Assembly (NCBI RefSeq): GCF_004791165.1
Contig: NZ_SRUZ01000003.1
Coordinates: forward strand, 890,858 to 954,857
DNA: 64,000 bases
From: Mesorhizobium sp. M8A.F.Ca.ET.218.01.1.1
GTDB taxonomy: Bacteria > Pseudomonadota > Alphaproteobacteria > Rhizobiales > Rhizobiaceae
Direction: 5' to 3'
Shown here: positions 26,617 to 36,481 of the stretch, piece after piece
How the letters are laid out: each line of letters opens with the position of its first letter
Position numbering within the stretch: position 1 is the first letter of the stretch
Translations under genes and position numbers: made by a program
Notes under the pieces: generated by a model
The model's input: only the letters and a program-made list of their open reading frames with translations
What the model was told of the DNA's origin: nothing
Databases searched by the model: none

Positions 26617-27789
26617 TTATTGTCGATCAGCCATGACCCCACGCGCGTTCAGCGCCGTCACCACCTTGGCATGCGGCAGGGCGGGGGTCCGATTGCCGTC
26701 GCGGCCGATCATGTCGCTGTTGGCGACAAGCGCGTTGAGCACCGCCTCTTCGGCTGCTTGCACGACGGCTGCGTAGAAATCATCCATGCGACCCCACGGG
26801 ATGAAATCCATGTGCCCATAGCTGTGTTCGGTCGCCGGTCCCCGCGGGAAGCGGCCGTTGAGGGCGTCGCGGTTGGCGGTCGAGAAAGCGAGAAAAATAT
26901 CGCCGGAGAAATGCGAGCCGGTGGTGCCTGTCCGTGCGAGGCCGAGCGGCACGCGCCTGGCCAGCGCCTTGCACTGGCCAGGCAGCAGCGGCGCATCGGT
27001 GGCGACGATGCCGATGCAGGAGCCGGCGCCCGTCGGGCCGCCGCTGAAATAGTGCTCCATCGGGTTGTCGTCGGCGAGTTCGTTGCCGAGCGGCGCGCCG
27101 GCAATGGTGAGTTCACGGCGCGAGCCGAAATTGGCTTGCAGGAAGACGCCGACCGTGTAGGAGCGATGGCCGTAGTCGACGACCCTTGAAGCCGTGCCCG
27201 AGCCGCCCTTGAAGGCGTAGCAGTTCATGCCCGTGCCGCCGCCGACCGAGCCTTCCTCGATGTGGCCGCTCGTCGCATTGTCGATCGCCGCGATCGCATG
27301 GTCGACCGTGACATGCGAGCCGTTGATATCGTTGAGATAGCCATCCCAGGTTTCGGCCACCACCGGCAGCAGCCACTGATCGGCGACGTCGGGCTTGTGG
27401 CGCGCGACCCAGTCGATGATGCCGCGATGACAGGGGCCGACCGCATGGGTGTTGGTGATCAGGATCGGCAGGCTGATGCTGCCGGCTTCCTCTATCCACG
27501 AGGCGCCGGTCATTTCGCCATTGCCGTTGAAGGAGTGATAGCCGGCGGCGCAGGCCACACCGACGCCGTCATGGCCGAACGGCAGTATCGCCGTCACGCC
27601 GGTGCGCACCGGTCCCTGTCCGAGTGAGAGCCTGCCTTCGCCCTTGATGATCGTGGAGTAGCCGACCAGGACGCCTCCGACATCGGTGATGGCATTGGCG
27701 GGGCCGGGCGTGCCCTGCAAGGGAATGGCGAGCGCCCGGGCGCGGGCCTTGCCGGCTGGCGTGGTGGTATCGGTCGGCAGTTGGTCCAT
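26617..27789 (-). CDS. P1-family aminopeptidase (DmpA/BapA-like Ntn hydrolase)
   Basis: This encodes 390 residues from ATG 27789 (MDQLPTDTTTPAGKAR), avoiding overlap with the upstream tetR. P1 peptidases self-cleave before a Ser or Thr that then becomes the N-terminal nucleophile. GAGSCIGIVATDAPLLPGQ places it at Ser257, matching the DmpA layout. NAITDVGGVLVGYST and GGGTGMNCYAFKGGSGTASR are conserved. Family members hydrolyse N-terminal L- or D-amino acids or beta-peptides. It follows tetR by 34 nt in the same direction. Confidence 0.9.
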   Translation of the reverse strand: MDQLPTDTTTPAGKARARALAIPLQGTPGPANAITDVGGVLVGYSTIIKGEGRLSLGQGPVRTGVTAILPFGHDGVGVACAAGYHSFNGNGEMTGASWIEEAGSISLPILITNTHAVGPCHRGIIDWVARHKPDVADQWLLPVVAETWDGYLNDINGSHVTVDHAIAAIDNATSGHIEEGSVGGGTGMNCYAFKGGSGTASRVVDYGHRSYTVGVFLQANFGSRRELTIAGAPLGNELADDNPMEHYFSGGPTGAGSCIGIVATDAPLLPGQCKALARRVPLGLARTGTTGSHFSGDIFLAFSTANRDALNGRFPRGPATEHSYGHMDFIPWGRMDDFYAAVVQAAEEAVLNALVANSDMIGRDGNRTPALPHAKVVTALNARGVMADRQ

Positions 27790-27823
27790 GCTGGGGTTCC
27801 GCTCCGTTGATTGATATTCTGGC

Positions 27824-28426
27824 TCAGCGAAGGCTGCAGCCCGTCGCAAGCTCGGCATAGCTGGTCAGGATCGCCATCGCCGAAGGTTGATCGACCGCGG
27901 GCACGACATTGACGAGATGCAGCCCCAGGCCATCCTCGAGCACGACCAGGCTGCGCGCGATCGTCTCGCTGGTCGCCCGTAGTTTAAAGATGCCGGTGGC
28001 GGCGCCCGCCTCCAGTATGCCGACATAGATCGACACCTGCCGCTCGAACAAAGTGATGTGGCGGGCCGCGTAGTTCGCATCCGAGCGCGAATAGGCGCCA
28101 AGTTCGAGCAGCAGCCGGCAGAGCTGGTCGTCCGCGTCCGTCGGCAGTCCGCTTTCGATCATCGTTTTCAGCCGCAGCCGCGGATCGGCGATCTCGGCAA
28201 CCGACGCCGCGCGTATGGTGCAGAACCGCTCGACGGCCTTGCGTTGCACATCGTCCAGCAGGTCCTTCAGGCCAGGATAATAGTAGAGCAGGGCGCTCGA
28301 ACTCATCCCTGCTTCATTGGCGACGTCGCGCAACGTGACGCCGGCAAGGCCGCGCTTGGCGATCATCGATTCCGCTGCCGCGACGAGCGTGAGGCGACGA
28401 TCGGCCTGGGTTTTGGGTCGTCCCAT
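27824..28426 (-). CDS. TetR-family transcriptional regulator
   Basis: This encodes 200 residues. The N-terminal helix-turn-helix is GVTLRDVANEAGMSSSALLY (about 29-48), followed by YYPGLKDLLDD. The C-terminal domain looks like the BetI/TetR_C_6 type that binds small ligands. It diverges from the APC permease, is transcribed with the peptidase, and has a perfect palindrome 10-24 bp upstream of its own start, which suggests autoregulation. Confidence 0.93.
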   Translation of the reverse strand: MGRPKTQADRRLTLVAAAESMIAKRGLAGVTLRDVANEAGMSSSALLYYYPGLKDLLDDVQRKAVERFCTIRAASVAEIADPRLRLKTMIESGLPTDADDQLCRLLLELGAYSRSDANYAARHITLFERQVSIYVGILEAGAATGIFKLRATSETIARSLVVLEDGLGLHLVNVVPAVDQPSAMAILTSYAELATGCSLR

Positions 28427-28435
28427 CTTCGTTTC

Positions 28436-28450
28436 CTGAATTTGATTCAG
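28436..28450. promoter_or_regulatory. Candidate TetR operator
   Basis: CTGAAT-TTG-ATTCAG is a perfect 6+3+6 palindrome in the 146-bp gap between tetR and the divergent permease gene. Its position next to the tetR start fits repression of tetR and possibly of the permease promoter. Confidence 0.65.
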
Positions 28451-28572
28451 TTTAAAACAGCCTCATGAAATTTCGCAAGCACCAATGCACCATATTTATT
28501 GACGATATCTGACTCCATCGCTACGTTCCCCTCGGAGGAATATTTTTATCTTATTAAAAAAAGGGGAGGAAG

Positions 28573-29997
28573 ATGTCTACAAACGAAGCAACGACAGAGG
28601 CAACTGCCAAGGCCGCGCCCGCCGCCAAGGGACTGGATCGGGCACTGAATGCGCTCGGCACACTGATGATCGTGCTGTCGGCAGTGACGCCGGCATCCTC
28701 GGTGTTCATCATCGTGCCGGGCGTCATCGCGCTGGCCGGCACCGGTTCATTCCTCAGTTTCGTCATTGCCGCGGTCATCGGGCTGTTCATGGCCTTCGTG
28801 TATGCCGAGCTCTCATCGGCCTATCCGATGGCCGGTGGCGAATACACCATGATCGGCCGCACGCTCGGCCGCTTCTGGGGCTTCGTCACGCTGGTGCTGG
28901 TGTTCGTCTCGATCGTGCTGATCGTCGCCGTCATCGCGCTTGGTGTCGGCACCTATCTCGGTGTGCTCATCCCCAACCTCAGTCCGCAATGGGTCGGCGT
29001 GGTGACGATCGGGCTGGCCGGCACGGTCGCGGCGATGCGCATCAAGCTCAATGCCTTCGTCACCGGCATTTTCCTCGGCATCGAGATGCTGGCGCTGCTG
29101 ATCCTGACCGGTCTCGGCTTTGCCCATGTCGAGCGGCCGCTCTCCAGCCTGTTCACCTCGCCGCAATTGCTCGACGCCACCACGAACACGCTTGTTCCGG
29201 CCTCGGCCGGCCTCATCCTGGCCTCCACTGCCGTCTCGCTGTTTGCCTATAACGGATATGGCGCGGCCGCCTATTTCGGCGAGGAGACACAGGATGCCAG
29301 GCGCAACATCGGCAAGGTGGTTCTCTGGGCATTGGTGATTACCGTCGCGGCCGAACTCATTCCGCTGACGGCGGTGTTGCTGGGGTCTCCCGACCTTCCC
29401 GGCCTGCTCGCGGCACCCCAGAAGATCGAGTATTTTCTGGAAGCGCGCGGCGGCCATGCGCTGACGGTTCTGATCAGCCTTGCCATCGTCGTTGCCATCT
29501 TCAACGCCGTCATCGCAATCATCCTGCAGGCCGCCAGGCTGCTGTTCAGCTCCGGCCGCGACAAGACCTGGTTCGGCCCAATCAACGCCGCCGTCGCCTC
29601 GGTCCATGGCAGCTACGCATCGCCCTGGATCGCCACCATCGTCGTGGCGGTGCTGGCTGCGCTCGCCTGCTTCATCGATCTCAATCTGCTGCTGGTGGTC
29701 AGCGGCACGTCGCTGGTGGTGATCTACGCGCTTCTGTGCGTGGCGGTGTTTGCCGGCCGCCGCAATGGCACCACGGCTGGCGGACACTACCGCATGCCGC
29801 TGTTCCCGGTGCCGGCCGTCCTTGCCTTTGTGGCGCTGGTCTATGTCGCCTACCAGAACCTGCTCGATGCCGCTTTCGGGCGCCCGAGCCTGATCGCGAC
29901 GCTGCTGATCATGGCAGTGGCGGCAATCTACTATCTGCTGATCCTGGCCAGGCGAACGGACTGGAACCTGCACGGTCCCGACGAGCTTGCCGGATAG
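28573..29997 (+). CDS. APC-family amino acid permease
   Basis: This encodes 474 residues with about twelve hydrophobic segments. AELSSAYPMAGGEYTMIGRTLGRFWGF and FAYNGYGAAAYFGEETQDARRNIGK (given here as landmarks at about 77 and 223) are typical of APC-superfamily amino acid/polyamine transporters. GGGGAGGAAG precedes the ATG. With the divergent TetR and the aminopeptidase it probably forms a peptide or amino-acid utilisation unit; the substrate is unknown. Confidence 0.92.
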   Translation: MSTNEATTEATAKAAPAAKGLDRALNALGTLMIVLSAVTPASSVFIIVPGVIALAGTGSFLSFVIAAVIGLFMAFVYAELSSAYPMAGGEYTMIGRTLGRFWGFVTLVLVFVSIVLIVAVIALGVGTYLGVLIPNLSPQWVGVVTIGLAGTVAAMRIKLNAFVTGIFLGIEMLALLILTGLGFAHVERPLSSLFTSPQLLDATTNTLVPASAGLILASTAVSLFAYNGYGAAAYFGEETQDARRNIGKVVLWALVITVAAELIPLTAVLLGSPDLPGLLAAPQKIEYFLEARGGHALTVLISLAIVVAIFNAVIAIILQAARLLFSSGRDKTWFGPINAAVASVHGSYASPWIATIVVAVLAALACFIDLNLLLVVSGTSLVVIYALLCVAVFAGRRNGTTAGGHYRMPLFPVPAVLAFVALVYVAYQNLLDAAFGRPSLIATLLIMAVAAIYYLLILARRTDWNLHGPDELAG

Positions 29998-30027
29998 GCG
30001 TTACCCTCCGACGCTCTGTCCTTGCGA

Positions 30028-30058
30028 GAACCCCGGCCTTCGCCGGAGTTCTTTTTTG
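30028..30058 (+). terminator. Rho-independent terminator after the permease
   Basis: GAACCCCGGC (30028-30037) pairs imperfectly with GCCGGAGTTC (30042-30051) over CTTC, followed by TTTTTT. It ends the permease transcript about 30 nt after the stop codon. Confidence 0.75.
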
Positions 30059-30747
30059 TGGCGGCCCGTCCATTCCGGAGAGACTCGCTCCGGGATGCCA
30101 CGTTAACAGCGAGTGGGCGGAACAGGTGCTGAACGTCCATCAAAACCGATCGAACAGCTGCGACTTGAATACACCCAAAAAAAGTCAGGCTGAAAAGGTC
30201 GGGTCAGCTTCAGCGAATGAGGAGGCTTTTGGCCGGCATGCCATACCCTTCATCGATGGCTTGCGTTTCTGTATTTGGTGAAAAAGCCCGGAAAACTGCC
30301 TGTTTCCGGCTCGTCCGTACACCAACGAACCCTTGTATAAGCCACTGTTCATGCAAGGAAATCGCCAGTCGGTGCCATACCTCCGTGGCGTTGACATATG
30401 ACGCCGCGGCATGCGTATTCACGGCTATGGGTTACGCCAAGCGATGCTGTTCGAACGGGGCGGGGGTTTCGTGAACGACTGCATTGGCGGGGGCGCCGGA
30501 CGAGCGGGCATTGCAGCCTGAGGCAGTGCGCCGCTCGCTCCTGGCGTTCGATTGCGCTCGAAAGGCTACGGCTACTTGCTCGAATGGGCACTGGCTGGGT
30601 CCTGCCGCCCGTGACCTGAGGTCTTTCGCCGGCGGCCGCCGCGAGGCCCGGCAGCTCCAGCTGCGATCCGTCCTTCAAAACCTAAGCAAGTTGACCATCG
30701 TGCGTGGCTGGCCGCAAGCCATCCATCGACAGAGCCCTTTGGATCAG

Positions 30748-30786
30748 CAAAAAGCCCTTGAAGGGGGGGAATCCTTCAAGGGCTTT
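30748..30786 (-). terminator. Rho-independent terminator of glnBA
   Basis: AAAGCCCTTGAAGG (30751-30764) and CCTTCAAGGGCTTT (30773-30786) are perfect inverted repeats. On the minus strand the stem is followed by a T-run. It lies 24 nt after the glnA stop. Confidence 0.85.
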
Positions 30787-30809
30787 GAAACAACTATCCG
30801 AACGGAATC

Positions 30810-32219
30810 CTAGACCGAATAGTACATGTCGTATTCGACCGGATGCGGGGTCATTTCGAAGCGCATGACTTCCGCCATTTTCAGTTCGATGTAGCTATCG
30901 ATCTGGTCGTCGTCGAAGACGCCGCCGGCCTTCAGGAAGCCGCGATCCTTGTCGAGGCTTTGCAGCGCTTCACGCAGCGAGCCGCAGACGGTCGGGATCT
31001 TCTTCAGCTCCTTCGGCGGCAGGTCGTAGAGATCCTTGTCCATCGGCTGTCCCGGATGGATCTTGTTCTTGATGCCGTCGAGGCCGGCCATCAGCATGGC
31101 GGCGAAAGCGAGATAGGGGTTCGCGCCCGGATCCGGGAAGCGGACCTCGACGCGCTTGGCCTTTGGCGACGAGCCGAATGGGATGCGGCAGGAGGCCGAG
31201 CGGTTGCGCGCCGAATAGGCGAGCAGCACCGGCGCTTCGTAGCCAGGCACCAGACGCTTGTAGGAGTTGGTCAGCGGGTTGGTGAAGGCATTGATCGCCT
31301 TGGCATGCTTGATGATGCCGCCGATGTAGAACAGGCAGCTCTCCGACAGACCGGCATATTCATTGCCGGCGAAGGTCGGCTTGCCGCCCTTCCAGATCGA
31401 CTGGTGGACGTGCATGCCCGAGCCGTTGTCGCCGAAGATCGGCTTCGGCATGAAGGTGGCGGTCTTGCCATAGGCGTTGGCGACCTGGTGCACGACATAC
31501 TTGTAGATCAGCATCTTGTCGGCGTTGCGGACCAGCGTGTCGAACTTGATGCCCAGTTCGTGCTGGGCGGCGGCCACCTCATGGTGATGCTTTTCGACGC
31601 GCACGCCCATTTCGGCCAGCACCGTCAGCATTTCGGAACGCATGTCCTGCGCCGAATCGATCGGCGGCACCGGAAAATAGCCGCCCTTGATGCGCGGCCG
31701 GTGACCGAGGTTGCCGGTTTCGTAGTCGGTGTCGTCGTTCGACGGCAGTTCGGTCGAATCGAGCTTGAAGCCGGTGTTGTAGGGATCGGCCTTGTACTTG
31801 ACGTCGTCGAACACGAAGAACTCGGCTTCCGGGCCGACGTAGATGGTGTCGCCGATGCCTTCCGCCTTCATGTAGGCCTCGGCCTTCTTGGCCGTGCCGC
31901 GCGGGTCGCGGTTGTAGGATTCGCCCGAGACCGGGTCGAGGATGTCGCACAGGATAACCATGGTCGACTGCGCGAAGAACGGGTCCATGTGGACCGTGTC
32001 CGGATCGGGCATCAACACCATGTCGGACTCGTTGATGGCCTTCCAGCCGGCGATCGAGGAGCCGTCGAACATGACACCGTCGGCGAACATGTCTTCCTCG
32101 ACCTCGACGACATCCATCGTCACGTGCTGCAGCTTGCCCTTCGGGTCGGTGAAGCGCAGGTCGACGAATTTCACGTCGTTGTCCTTGATCTGCTTCATGA
32201 TGTCTTTGGCTGTCGTCAT
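30810..32219 (-). CDS. glnA: Glutamine synthetase type I (GSI-beta)
   Basis: This encodes 469 residues from ATG 32219 ([20 protein letters not shown]); the upstream in-frame extension crosses the glnB gap and is not homologous. It forms dodecamers making glutamine. [29 protein letters not shown] and [13 protein letters not shown] are conserved. The adenylylation site is Tyr398 in [11 protein letters not shown], so activity is expected to be set by GlnE and PII. It follows glnB in the same operon. Confidence 0.99.
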   Translation of the reverse strand: MTTAKDIMKQIKDNDVKFVDLRFTDPKGKLQHVTMDVVEVEEDMFADGVMFDGSSIAGWKAINESDMVLMPDPDTVHMDPFFAQSTMVILCDILDPVSGESYNRDPRGTAKKAEAYMKAEGIGDTIYVGPEAEFFVFDDVKYKADPYNTGFKLDSTELPSNDDTDYETGNLGHRPRIKGGYFPVPPIDSAQDMRSEMLTVLAEMGVRVEKHHHEVAAAQHELGIKFDTLVRNADKMLIYKYVVHQVANAYGKTATFMPKPIFGDNGSGMHVHQSIWKGGKPTFAGNEYAGLSESCLFYIGGIIKHAKAINAFTNPLTNSYKRLVPGYEAPVLLAYSARNRSASCRIPFGSSPKAKRVEVRFPDPGANPYLAFAAMLMAGLDGIKNKIHPGQPMDKDLYDLPPKELKKIPTVCGSLREALQSLDKDRGFLKAGGVFDDDQIDSYIELKMAEVMRFEMTPHPVEYDMYYSV

Positions 32220-32286
32220 GTCATGTATCCCTGTGTGCTGACGTTTTTTTGATGGATGACGTTTCTTAAAGGATGGCCGAGTCGGA

Positions 32287-32724
<438 letters not shown>

Positions 32725-32830
32725 TCATACGATTCCAAAGCCATGTCACCCCCAGATGCAAATTCGCGTCATTCGCTGCATTGGAAGCGGCATGAAGGAC
32801 AACAGCCTATTCGGCGCCACTGTGCGTGTC

Positions 32831-32847
32831 TGCCCAATATCTGGGCA
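32831..32847. promoter_or_regulatory. NtrC-like enhancer palindrome upstream of glnB
   Basis: TGCCCA-ATATC-TGGGCA is a perfect 6+5+6 palindrome with the same geometry as the NtrC site TGCACC-N5-GGTGCA. It sits about 130-145 bp upstream of the glnB -24 box, a typical enhancer distance. A second inverted repeat GCGGGCA-N6-TGCCCGC follows at 32861-32880. NtrC binding is inferred. Confidence 0.5.
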
Positions 32848-32981
32848 AAGTGCTCATCTTGCGGGCAGCTTGGTGCCCGCGATCCTTGCGCCGATCGACG
32901 TGACCATGACAGCGCTACTCCTCCCCGTTTGCGTCGAGCCGAAAACTGGACAATGCTTGATCGAATGCGGATCGGCAATCC

Positions 32982-34511
32982 ATGAGCCACGAACTTCTTA
33001 CTTCCGCCGAGATGGGCGAAGCGGATCGGCTGACTATTGCAGCAGGTCCAACCGACGGCATTGGCTTGATGCGCCGTGCCGGGCAAGCCATCGCGGCGCA
33101 AGTGCTCAGGCGCTATCCCGCAGCGGCCCACGTCCATGTGTTGTGCGGCCCGGGCAACAATGGCGGCGACGGTTATGTCGTTGCCCAAGTCCTTGCCGGC
33201 AGCGGCGTCGCCACCACGGTCTGGGCGCATGGTCCGCCAAGGCCGGATAGCGACGCGGCACTCGCCGCCGCGGAATGCTCCGTCAGGCCCCAGCCGCTAT
33301 CGGACTTTGATGCCGGACCCGGCTCGATCGTGGTCGATGCGCTTTACGGGGCAGGGCTGTCCAAGCCGTTGTCCGGCGAGGCCGCCAGGGCGGTCGATCT
33401 CGTGAGCGACCTGCATCTGCCGGTCGTCGCGGTCGACCTGCCTTCCGGCGTCTCCGGTGACAGCGGCAAGGTGCTCGGCACATCGTTTTCAGCCGACCTC
33501 ACCGTGACCTTCGCGCGCAAGAAGCCCGGCCATCTGCTCCTGCCGGGCCGGGAACGATGCGGCGAGATCGTGCTTGCCGATATCGGCATCGGCGCGCAGA
33601 TCATCGCAACGCTCCAGCCCCGGACATTCGAGAACGGACCGGAGCTTTGGTTGCGCGGTTTGCCGGTGCCGGTCGTCGACGCGCACAAATACAAGCGCGG
33701 CCATGTCGGTGTCTTTTCCGGTGGACCCAACGCTACCGGCGCGGCGCGGCTCTCGGCGCTTGCCGCCGCCCGAAGCGGGGCAGGGGCGGTGACGCTTCTG
33801 TCGCCGGGCAACGCCATGCAGGTCAATGCCGCGCACCTGACCTCGATCATGTTGCGCAGGACCGACGACACTGCCGACATTGAGGCATTTGTCGGGGAAC
33901 GTCGGCCATCGGCCTTTGTTCTCGGACCCGGCTTTGGCGTCGGTGAAGAAACCAAGGCGTTCGCGCTCGCGCTGCTCGCGTCGGGCAAGCCAGCGGCCGC
34001 CTCCACCGGAATTGACGGCCTGGTCTTCGACGCCGACGCGATCACGAGTTTTCGGGAGGCGCCAGACGTTTTGTTCGAAGCCGCCCGTGGGCCGGACGCG
34101 CCGGCGCTGGTGATGACACCGCATGAAGGCGAGTTCGCCAGGCTGTTTCCTGGTATCGCCGACGACAATGCCTCCTCGAAGCTGGACAAGGCACGCTCGG
34201 CTGCCGCGAATGCCAATGCCGTCATCGTCTACAAGGGCGCCGATACGGTGATCGCCGCTCCGGATGGCAGGGCGGCGATCAATTCCAACGGCGTGGCCTG
34301 GCTTGCCACAGCGGGGTCGGGCGATGTGTTGTCCGGCATCGCGGCCGGACTGCTTGCCCAAGGCATGCCGGCGTTCGAAGCGGCCTGCGCGGCGGTCTGG
34401 ATCCATGCCGAGGCGGGCAGTCGGTTTGGGCCGGGGCTGATCGCCGAGGACTTGCCGCTGGCGCTGGTGCCGGTGCTGCGCGACCTGGTGGCTGCAGGAG
34501 ACGGGCGCTGA
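32982..34511 (+). CDS. nnr: Bifunctional NAD(P)H-hydrate epimerase/dehydratase
   Basis: This encodes 509 residues. The N-terminal YjeF_N epimerase domain (about 1-215) has VLCGPGNNGGDGYVVA. The C-terminal ribokinase-like ADP-dependent dehydratase domain (about 230-505) has LATAGSGDVLSGIAAGLLAQG. The enzyme repairs NADHX and NADPHX. Divergence from glnB is a common arrangement in Rhizobiales. The stop is 26 nt from the convergent pccB end. Confidence 0.95.
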   Translation: MSHELLTSAEMGEADRLTIAAGPTDGIGLMRRAGQAIAAQVLRRYPAAAHVHVLCGPGNNGGDGYVVAQVLAGSGVATTVWAHGPPRPDSDAALAAAECSVRPQPLSDFDAGPGSIVVDALYGAGLSKPLSGEAARAVDLVSDLHLPVVAVDLPSGVSGDSGKVLGTSFSADLTVTFARKKPGHLLLPGRERCGEIVLADIGIGAQIIATLQPRTFENGPELWLRGLPVPVVDAHKYKRGHVGVFSGGPNATGAARLSALAAARSGAGAVTLLSPGNAMQVNAAHLTSIMLRRTDDTADIEAFVGERRPSAFVLGPGFGVGEETKAFALALLASGKPAAASTGIDGLVFDADAITSFREAPDVLFEAARGPDAPALVMTPHEGEFARLFPGIADDNASSKLDKARSAAANANAVIVYKGADTVIAAPDGRAAINSNGVAWLATAGSGDVLSGIAAGLLAQGMPAFEAACAAVWIHAEAGSRFGPGLIAEDLPLALVPVLRDLVAAGDGR

Positions 34512-34537
34512 TCAACCGCGATGCCGGCGACACCAGT

Positions 34538-36070
34538 TCACAGCGGAATGTTGTCGTGCTTCTTCCAGGGGTTCTGCATGTCCTTGTTGCGCAGCATGCG
34601 AAGCGCCCGGGCGATACGGCGGCGGGTCGAGTGCGGCATGATCACCTCGTCGACATAGCCGCGCTCGGCGGCCACGAAAGGCGACAGGAAGCGATCCTCG
34701 TAAGCCTTTGTATGGGCAGCGATCTTTTCGCCATCGCCGATGTCCTTGCGGTAGATGATCTCGACCGCGCCTCTGGCGCCCATCACCGCGATCTGCGCCG
34801 TCGGCCAGGCATAGTTCATGTCGCCGCGCAGATGTTTTGACGCCATCACGTCATAGGCGCCGCCATAGGCCTTGCGGGTGATGACGGTGATCTTCGGCAC
34901 GGTCGCCTCGGCATAGGCGAAGAGCAGCTTGGCGCCATGCTTGATCAGGCCGCCATATTCCTGCGCGGTACCCGGCAGAAAGCCGGGAACATCGACGAAG
35001 GTGACGATTGGGATTGAAAAACAGTCGCAGAAGCGCACGAAGCGTGCCGCCTTGCGGCTGGCGTCGGAATCGAGCACACCCGCCAGCACCATTGGCTGGT
35101 TGGCGACAAAGCCGACCGTGCGGCCCTCGACCCGGCCGAAACCGGTGACGATATTCTTCGCAAAGCTCTGCTGGATCTCGAAGAAATCGCCCTCGTCGGC
35201 GACCTTCAGGATCAATTCCCTGATGTCATAGGGCTTGTTGGCGTTGTCGGGGATCAGCCGGTCGAGCGACATGTCATGATCGGTGACCGACTGGTAGCAT
35301 TCGATCTCGGGAATCTCTGATGTGTTGGAAGCCGGTAGCAGGTCGATCAGCCGGCGCATCTGCAGGAGTGCTTCGACGTCATTGTCATAGGCGCCATCGG
35401 CGATCGAGGATTTCGTCGTGTGAACGGAAGCACCGCCGAGGCTCTCGGCTGTCACCGTCTCGTTGGTCACGGTCTTCACCACGTCCGGCCCGGTGACGAA
35501 CATGTAGGAAGTGTCGCGCACCATGAAGATGAAATCGGTCATGGCCGGCGAATAGACGTCACCGCCGGCACAAGGGCCCATGATGACGGAGATCTGCGGT
35601 ATGACGCCCGAAGCGAGCACGTTGCGCTGGAAGATTTCGGCATAGCCGCCGAGTGCCGCCACGCCTTCCTGGATGCGCGCCCCGCCGGCATCGTAGAGGC
35701 CGATGATCGGCGCACGGTTGCGCAGCGCCATCTCCTGCACCTTGATGACCTTTTCGGCATGGGCTTCCGACAGCGAGCCGCCGAACACTGTGAAATCCTT
35801 GGCGAAGAGATAGACCGGGCGGCCATTGACCGTACCCCAGCCCGTGACGACGCCATCGCCTGCGATCTTGGTCTTCTCCATGCCAAAATCGGTCGAGCGA
35901 TGCTCGACATACATGTCGAACTCCTCGAACGAGCCTTCGTCGAGGAACACCTCAATGCGTTCGCGCGCGGTGAGCTTGCCCTTCTTGTGCTGGGCGTCGA
36001 TGCGGGCCTGGCCGCCACCCATGCGGGCGATGTCGCGCCGCCGCTCGAGTTCCTTCAGCACGTCCTTCAT
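34538..36070 (-). CDS. pccB: Propionyl-CoA carboxylase beta subunit
   Basis: This encodes 510 residues, the usual length for the carboxyltransferase subunit. It transfers CO2 from biotin to propionyl-CoA to give methylmalonyl-Co[21 protein letters not shown] and [18 protein letters not shown] form the acyl-CoA pocket, and [21 protein letters not shown] is near the C-terminus. The biotin-carrying partner pccA is not in this window on either side. An acetyl-CoA carboxylase-like role cannot be excluded from sequence alone. Confidence 0.95.
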   Translation of the reverse strand: MKDVLKELERRRDIARMGGGQARIDAQHKKGKLTARERIEVFLDEGSFEEFDMYVEHRSTDFGMEKTKIAGDGVVTGWGTVNGRPVYLFAKDFTVFGGSLSEAHAEKVIKVQEMALRNRAPIIGLYDAGGARIQEGVAALGGYAEIFQRNVLASGVIPQISVIMGPCAGGDVYSPAMTDFIFMVRDTSYMFVTGPDVVKTVTNETVTAESLGGASVHTTKSSIADGAYDNDVEALLQMRRLIDLLPASNTSEIPEIECYQSVTDHDMSLDRLIPDNANKPYDIRELILKVADEGDFFEIQQSFAKNIVTGFGRVEGRTVGFVANQPMVLAGVLDSDASRKAARFVRFCDCFSIPIVTFVDVPGFLPGTAQEYGGLIKHGAKLLFAYAEATVPKITVITRKAYGGAYDVMASKHLRGDMNYAWPTAQIAVMGARGAVEIIYRKDIGDGEKIAAHTKAYEDRFLSPFVAAERGYVDEVIMPHSTRRRIARALRMLRNKDMQNPWKKHDNIPL

Positions 36071-36481
36071 CGCTCGGTCCCCAGAAAACGGAAGCTGCGT
36101 TTGTGGTAACGATGCCCGACGGGGAGCGCAAGCGTCGGCTTTTTGGTCCGTTTTTGTTGCGCTGCAACATGGAGCCCTTGCATTTCGGGGCGAACTCAGC
36201 CATATGCAGCGGCATAGGCGCTTGGGCCGGACTCACCGGCCTTCTCGACGAATGAGACTGGTTGCGTCTGTTTTCCCTCTTTCCGGTATATCGGCCCCTC
36301 TTTCCGGTACATCACAAAGTGGCGAAAAAGCCCCGTGGCATGATGCCTGCGGGCACGACAGCGCAGCCGCGCGGACAATCCTGTCCGCCGCCTTGTCGTT
36401 CCATGACAGTTTATCCGACGGCAGGTTGCGCCCTGCCGCCATTGATGTTTGCGGCCAGAGGCCGCGTGAAAGAAGATTATT
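36071..36481. other. Gene-free 411-bp region between pccB and the helicase gene
   Basis: This region lies between divergent genes. A 14-bp direct repeat CCCTCTTTCCGGTA occurs at 36275-36288 and 36296-36309 with a 21-bp period. No protein-like frame is convincing. The long leader of the helicase gene could have a regulatory role in the cold, as seen for other DEAD-box helicases, but nothing specific was recognised. Confidence 0.5.

Larger units (their letters stand above)
29998..30809. other. Gene-free 812-bp region between permease and glnA
   Basis: Short open frames exist on both strands, but none shows a ribosome binding site plus protein-like composition. The third-position GC bias that marks genes in this window is absent. 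It contains the permease terminator (30028-30058) and the glnA terminator (30748-30786). The middle part (about 30100-30740) could be decayed coding sequence or an old insertion remnant; no family was recognised. Confidence 0.6.

Noticed and set aside
36275..36309. Two 14-bp direct repeats upstream of the helicase gene as an operator
   Set aside because: Only two copies, no symmetry and no link to a known regulator; they are noted in the region description only.
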